Shown here one piece after another: positions 60,430 to 61,952 of a stretch of 61,952 nt of DNA. The notes beneath the pieces were generated by a model, which was not told the origin of the DNA, did no database searches, and saw nothing but the letters and a program-made list of their open reading frames with translations. The translations under genes and the position numbers were made by a program. Source of the stretch: Candidatus Binataceae bacterium (lineage in GTDB: Bacteria > Desulfobacterota > Binatia > Binatales > Binataceae); contig DATGLK010000047.1 in assembly GCA_035294265.1 (NCBI GenBank), forward strand, positions 1 through 61,952, read 5' to 3'. Numbering within the stretch: position 1 is the first letter of the stretch; each line of letters begins with the position of its first letter.

Positions 60430-60954
60430 TCAGGTCGTCGCGGATTGGGAATCGGCGCCCTTGGTGAGCGAGGGGCGGCGCCAATAGGTATAGTTAAGTG
60501 CCTTGAAGTCGACGGTGTACGTGCCGCCTACGGCCCGGGCTATCGGTAGGTTCTCCACGCCTTTGAAACCCTCCGAGCAATAGAATTCCAGCAGATTGCC
60601 CGAGGGATCGCGGAAATACATCAGGGCTTCCTTGCGATTACGAGTATAGGGAGGATGGGTTGGGATAGCGAAGCTTTCCAGCCGTTCCTTAAGCGGCAGC
60701 AGATTGGCGGCGTCGATATAAAAAGCGTAGTGAGGAAACTCCGCCTCGGCTGCAGTCCAGCCGCCCGGTTGCTGCGAGAGGCCGATGATTACGCCTCCCA
60801 GCACAACTTCGACAAAGGGCGAATCCCTGCGCTCCAAAATCACTTCAGCGCCTAGGACTTCAGTAAAAAACTCCTTGGCTTCGCTAAGGTCGCGGCACGG
60901 CAAGCTCAGGTGACTAAAGCCACCGACTTTGGGAGCGAGGCCGATCTGGCTCAT
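60430..60954 (-). CDS. VOC-family protein (glyoxalase/extradiol dioxygenase fold)
   Basis: This 174-residue protein has paired beta-alpha-beta-beta-beta modules: FSHLSLPCRDLSEAKEFFTE with a first His ligand, FPHYAFYID with a second, and FRDPSGNLLEFYCSEG with the Glu ligand, so a metal site is plausible. It is first in the four-gene minus-strand operon with the amidohydrolases and cupin. The family covers dioxygenases, isomerases and resistance proteins. Confidence 0.87.
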   Translation of the reverse strand: MSQIGLAPKVGGFSHLSLPCRDLSEAKEFFTEVLGAEVILERRDSPFVEVVLGGVIIGLSQQPGGWTAAEAEFPHYAFYIDAANLLPLKERLESFAIPTHPPYTRNRKEALMYFRDPSGNLLEFYCSEGFKGVENLPIARAVGGTYTVDFKALNYTYWRRPSLTKGADSQSATT

Positions 60955-61142
60955 CGCGATTGACCTCCGGCCAGAGATGCAATCTGTTCCTATAGCACAG
61001 TTGGGCGAGATGCGTATGCGCGGATAACCTGCGTAAAATCGCCGTCGTTTTTTAACCCTTCACTTCTTGCAACCAGGCCAGCGATAAGGTTGCGCCCCAC
61101 AGATGTTATACTGCGGTGATAGCCTGGCCCGAGGAAAAATAA

Positions 61143-61253
61143 ATGGTGGGCGAAATCACGATCGACGATTACCGCTACGAAGAGATTTACCCTAGCTTCA
61201 AGGCCCAGACCGATGAAAAGTATCTGACTGCTAAGATCAACAGCTACCGCTAG
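61143..61253 (+). CDS. Tyr-rich 36-residue small protein
   Basis: ATG 61143 lies eight bases after GAGG, with a TATACT box at 61107-61112. The product contains DDYRYEEIYPSF and ends TAKINSYR, with five Tyr in 36 residues and an acidic first half. A 6-bp hairpin follows 27 bases after the stop. The start signal, codon choice and hairpin support a real gene. The family is unknown; a precursor peptide or small regulator is possible. Confidence 0.5.
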   Translation: MVGEITIDDYRYEEIYPSFKAQTDEKYLTAKINSYR

Positions 61254-61279
61254 CCGAGCGGCTCCAGGTGGTGTGCCGT

Positions 61280-61298
61280 AAGCGGTTGCCAGCCGCTT
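61280..61298 (+). terminator. Weak hairpin after the small ORF
   Basis: AAGCGG (61280-61285) and CCGCTT (61293-61298) form a 6-bp stem with a 7-base loop, followed by TC and no real T-tract. Confidence 0.3.
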
Positions 61299-61379
61299 TC
61301 ACCGACGGCTTGTGCGCGGTCCTGGATGAGGCGGTTCAATCGGTGGATCGGTGATAAAATTAAATGATGTGGGGCGCGT

Positions 61380-61748
61380 TCAGCGCGCGATCTGTTGGAG
61401 CACCACGGGCGTGGTCTGACCGCTGGCCACCTGAGCTGGCATCTTGGCAGTGGGCGACATCAGAAGGTAGTTTCCTGGCGGCACACTGAACCTGAACGAC
61501 CCGTCGGAGGCGGTAAGCGTTTGCTGGAGCAGCTTTCCGGTTGCGGCCTCGGTCAGAAAGATGCGCGCGCGCGGCACCCCGCGTGGAGGCGTGCGAACCA
61601 GACGCACCGCATTGGGAACCGCCACCAGCCGCCCTTGGATAAAGCCGTTGGCGGGTGCGCTATTGTTGGCTGCGAAGGCGGTGCTCACACAGATGAGCCC
61701 GGTCGCGAATACGAGCGCGGCGATTATTGAACGGGCCAGGGGCGACAT
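61380..61748 (-). CDS. Secreted carboxypeptidase-regulatory-like (CarboxypepD_reg) protein
   Basis: This 122-residue protein starts at ATG 61748 behind AGGAG. It has a signal peptide (SIIAALVFATGLICVSTAFA) and one beta-sandwich domain with VPRARIFLTEAATGKLLQQT and ASDGSFRFSVPPGNYLL, the transthyretin-like fold. It should be periplasmic. The role is unknown. Confidence 0.78.
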   Translation of the reverse strand: MSPLARSIIAALVFATGLICVSTAFAANNSAPANGFIQGRLVAVPNAVRLVRTPPRGVPRARIFLTEAATGKLLQQTLTASDGSFRFSVPPGNYLLMSPTAKMPAQVASGQTTPVVLQQIAR

Positions 61749-61952
61749 GATCTCCTGAGCGCTCAAGCGGCACAGCTTGAGCTTTTCGGTCAGCGATTAT
61801 TCTACGCAAGCGCACGCGGCAGGCTAGGGTCATTCACACCGTATCCCGTTGCGGTCTGCGCCACGGGGGCCTGGCAATTGATGAATCAGCGGTGAAAGCG
61901 GTTGCGGAGATTGCGCACAAAATTGATCGCGAGGTCCTGCGCTAGACCCAGG

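Noticed and set aside
61886-61952. Possible C-terminal end of a minus-strand gene at the window edge
   Set aside because: Only 21 sense codons before the edge and no motif. An open frame of this length is expected by chance.
1-61952. CRISPR arrays, insertion sequences and toxin-antitoxin pairs
   Set aside because: I scanned for regular short direct repeats, transposase motifs and paired small ORFs and found none that hold up.

Overview
The window is about 62 kb of GC-rich, densely coded bacterial chromosome. It is Gram-negative: it carries an lpxC-type lipid A gene, an OmpA-like lipoprotein and a Tat-exported lipoprotein. The mix of NtrY-type kinase, methylmalonyl-CoA epimerase, LLM flavin oxidoreductase, PF04909-type amidohydrolases and MCT-like MFS carriers would suit a deltaproteobacterial-grade or Binatota-like lineage, probably uncultured. 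That placement is an inference from gene content; no rRNA is present. I see no insertion sequence, prophage, CRISPR array or plasmid functions.

Layout. 1-8.3 kb: an MHS-type carrier end, a DUF429-like protein, a small HTH protein, an AmgK/MurU-like muropeptide recycling pair, an MFS carrier with operator-like inverted repeats, RidA plus a cysteine hydrolase, and a Tat lipoprotein molybdenum oxidoreductase with its b-type cytochrome and an SDR. 8.5-17.1 kb: a WecA-like sugar-phosphate transferase fused to a CapD-type N-terminal half, a BNR-repeat protein, an NHL/YVTN-like repeat protein split by an in-frame TGA, a membrane protein, argC, a double hairpin and an OmpA-like lipoprotein. 17.4-25.3 kb: birA, a divergent EF-G paralogue, DUF2905, an NtrY-like kinase, then one ORF joining an NtrX-type receiver domain to a complete LpxC, then a pteridine-reductase-like SDR. 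25.3-31.1 kb: an NRDE protein, a Trp/His-rich repeat protein, FmdB, methylmalonyl-CoA epimerase, a HAD hydrolase, a possible 41-aa protein, a phosphoesterase and, divergently, trmJ. 31.6-44.5 kb: a 1180-aa membrane protein made of two tandem copies of one YfhO-like unit, MarR plus LLM oxidoreductase, a UDP-glucuronate decarboxylase, a frameshifted acyl-CoA dehydrogenase, a broken VWFA gene, DUF1634/TSUP, gshB, rsmE and prmA. 44.7-54.6 kb is housekeeping: GDPD, dnaG, a CAT-anticodon tRNA, a C4 zinc-ribbon protein, RNase P RNA, an ArsA-like ATPase, a FemAB/GNAT-like protein, clpS-clpA, pgsA and tRNA-Gly. 55.2-61 kb: a catabolic-looking cluster with a MetE-like zinc protein, an MFS carrier, two amidohydrolase paralogues (one without the metal-binding HxH), a cupin and a VOC protein. 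The window ends with a Tyr-rich small ORF and a secreted protein.

The strongest lead is the receiver-LpxC fusion directly behind ntrY. It suggests that a phosphorelay could act post-translationally on the committed step of lipid A synthesis. Other leads are the eight-copy Trp-rich repeat protein, the 2 x 590-aa membrane protein, the WecA-CapD fusion and the metal-site-deficient amidohydrolase. Three genes are interrupted (in-frame TGA, single-base frameshift, deletion plus frameshift). Gene decay and assembly error cannot be told apart from this sequence alone.
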